Part shown: piece by piece, positions 5,260 through 5,614 of the stretch
Numbering within the stretch: position 1 is the stretch's first letter
Layout of the letters: the number at the start of each line of letters is the position of its first letter
NCBI GenBank assembly: GCA_002746355.1
Contig: NVWX01000073.1
Coordinates: forward strand, 1,818 to 7,431
Direction: 5' to 3'
Origin: Dehalococcoidia bacterium
GTDB taxonomy: Bacteria; Chloroflexota; Dehalococcoidia; Lucifugimonadales; UBA3495
Length of the DNA stretch: 5,614 bases
Program-made: the position numbers and the translations under genes
The notes under the pieces: model-generated
What the model was told of the DNA's origin: nothing
The model's database searches: none
The model's input: only the letters and a program-made list of their open reading frames with translations

Positions 5260-5614
5260 TTAAGGCAATCGACGAAGTCTCGGGAGTCCTGCCACAGCTG
5301 CCAAGCTGACAATAGACAAGACTGCACCATTCACCAACAAGGCTCCGGGTGCCCCTAGGACACCGGCCAATCCTCCAATTCCCACGTGCCCCACTGGGGC
5401 AGCGCCGACGCTCAATACCCATGAACCCATAGCTCGGCCACGTTGCTCATCCGTCACATTTTCTTGCATCAGAGTCTTGTAAAGAGTGTCTACTGCCATT
5501 GCGCAGGCGTTGACCACCGCCAAGACCAACAGGAATACGAGAAGATTGGTGGCCAAAGAGAACAGCATCATTCCAGCACCAAACCCGAAAGCGAGGCCAA
5601 ACATCAATAGCCCT
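5260..5614 (-). CDS. MFS transporter, C-terminal part (cut by the right edge)
   Basis: The visible 117 residues are the C-terminal end of a major facilitator superfamily permease. Two hydrophobic segments come first (GLAFGFGAGMMLFSLATNLL, then LVFLLVLAVVNACAMAVDTL). The cytoplasmic loop VTDEQRGRAMGSW follows; it is a well-known MFS motif before the last two helices (compare the xPDExRGRVMG form in drug and siderophore exporters). Two more segments, about GAAPVGHVGIGGLAGVLGAP and LLVNGAVLSIVSLAAVAGL, then the basic tail PRLRRLP end the protein at TAA (5262-5260). The frame is open to the window edge, so the start and the remaining helices lie outside. It is an inner-membrane protein; substrate and direction cannot be told from this end, though the loop resembles exporters of the EntS/MFS_3 type. 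It is convergent with the amidohydrolase and 210 bp from it, so not in the same transcript. Confidence 0.85.
   Translation of the reverse strand, partial: GLLMFGLAFGFGAGMMLFSLATNLLVFLLVLAVVNACAMAVDTLYKTLMQENVTDEQRGRAMGSWVLSVGAAPVGHVGIGGLAGVLGAPGALLVNGAVLSIVSLAAVAGLPRLRRLP

Noticed and set aside
1..5614. CRISPR array, insertion sequence or toxin-antitoxin system
   Set aside because: No regularly spaced repeats, transposase, terminal repeats with target duplication, or small paired genes were found.

Overview
The window reads as bacterial chromosomal DNA of fairly high GC in the genes and lower GC in the gaps. Start codons are mixed (GTG, TTG, ATG), with strong Shine-Dalgarno sequences before two of the genes. 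The gene mix is GMC flavoprotein, iron-type alcohol dehydrogenase, prolidase/imidazolonepropionase-like amidohydrolase and MFS transporter, plus a relic of an NHL propeller. This would fit a heterotroph rich in oxidoreductases. Chloroflexota of the SAR202/Dehalococcoidia type is one guess, but the taxonomy is weak inference; no rRNA or other marker is present.

Layout: positions 1-347 hold no confident gene. They contain a minus-strand open stretch with a Kelch-like blade running off the left edge, a 5'-half tRNA-like fragment, and a 24-bp near-perfect palindrome. A GMC-family FAD oxidoreductase lies on the minus strand at 348-1895. The 524-bp gap that follows (1896-2419) contains a tandem-repeat/dyad just upstream of the GMC gene, a frameshifted plus-strand relic of an NHL-repeat protein (about 1942-2110), and otherwise unassigned AT-richer DNA. 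An iron-type alcohol dehydrogenase follows on the minus strand (2420-3529). It is divergent from a plus-strand amidohydrolase (3706-5049) across a 176-bp intergenic region rich in dyads and repeats. A 210-bp convergent gap then separates the amidohydrolase from the C-terminal end of an MFS transporter on the minus strand (5260 to beyond the right edge).

How the genes might work together: GMC and iron-type dehydrogenases both oxidise alcohols or reduce aldehydes, and the amidohydrolase would hydrolyse an amide or cyclic amide. With a nearby exporter/importer they could form a small catabolic neighbourhood, but the spacing does not show one operon. The shared control region between the dehydrogenase and the amidohydrolase is the best evidence of co-regulation.

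The most notable points are: an alcohol dehydrogenase in which one of the four usual metal-binding residues is Ser instead of His; a perfect 9+2+9 dyad lying on that gene's start codon; and the decayed NHL propeller gene in the gap. I see no clear sign of a wholly new multi-gene system.
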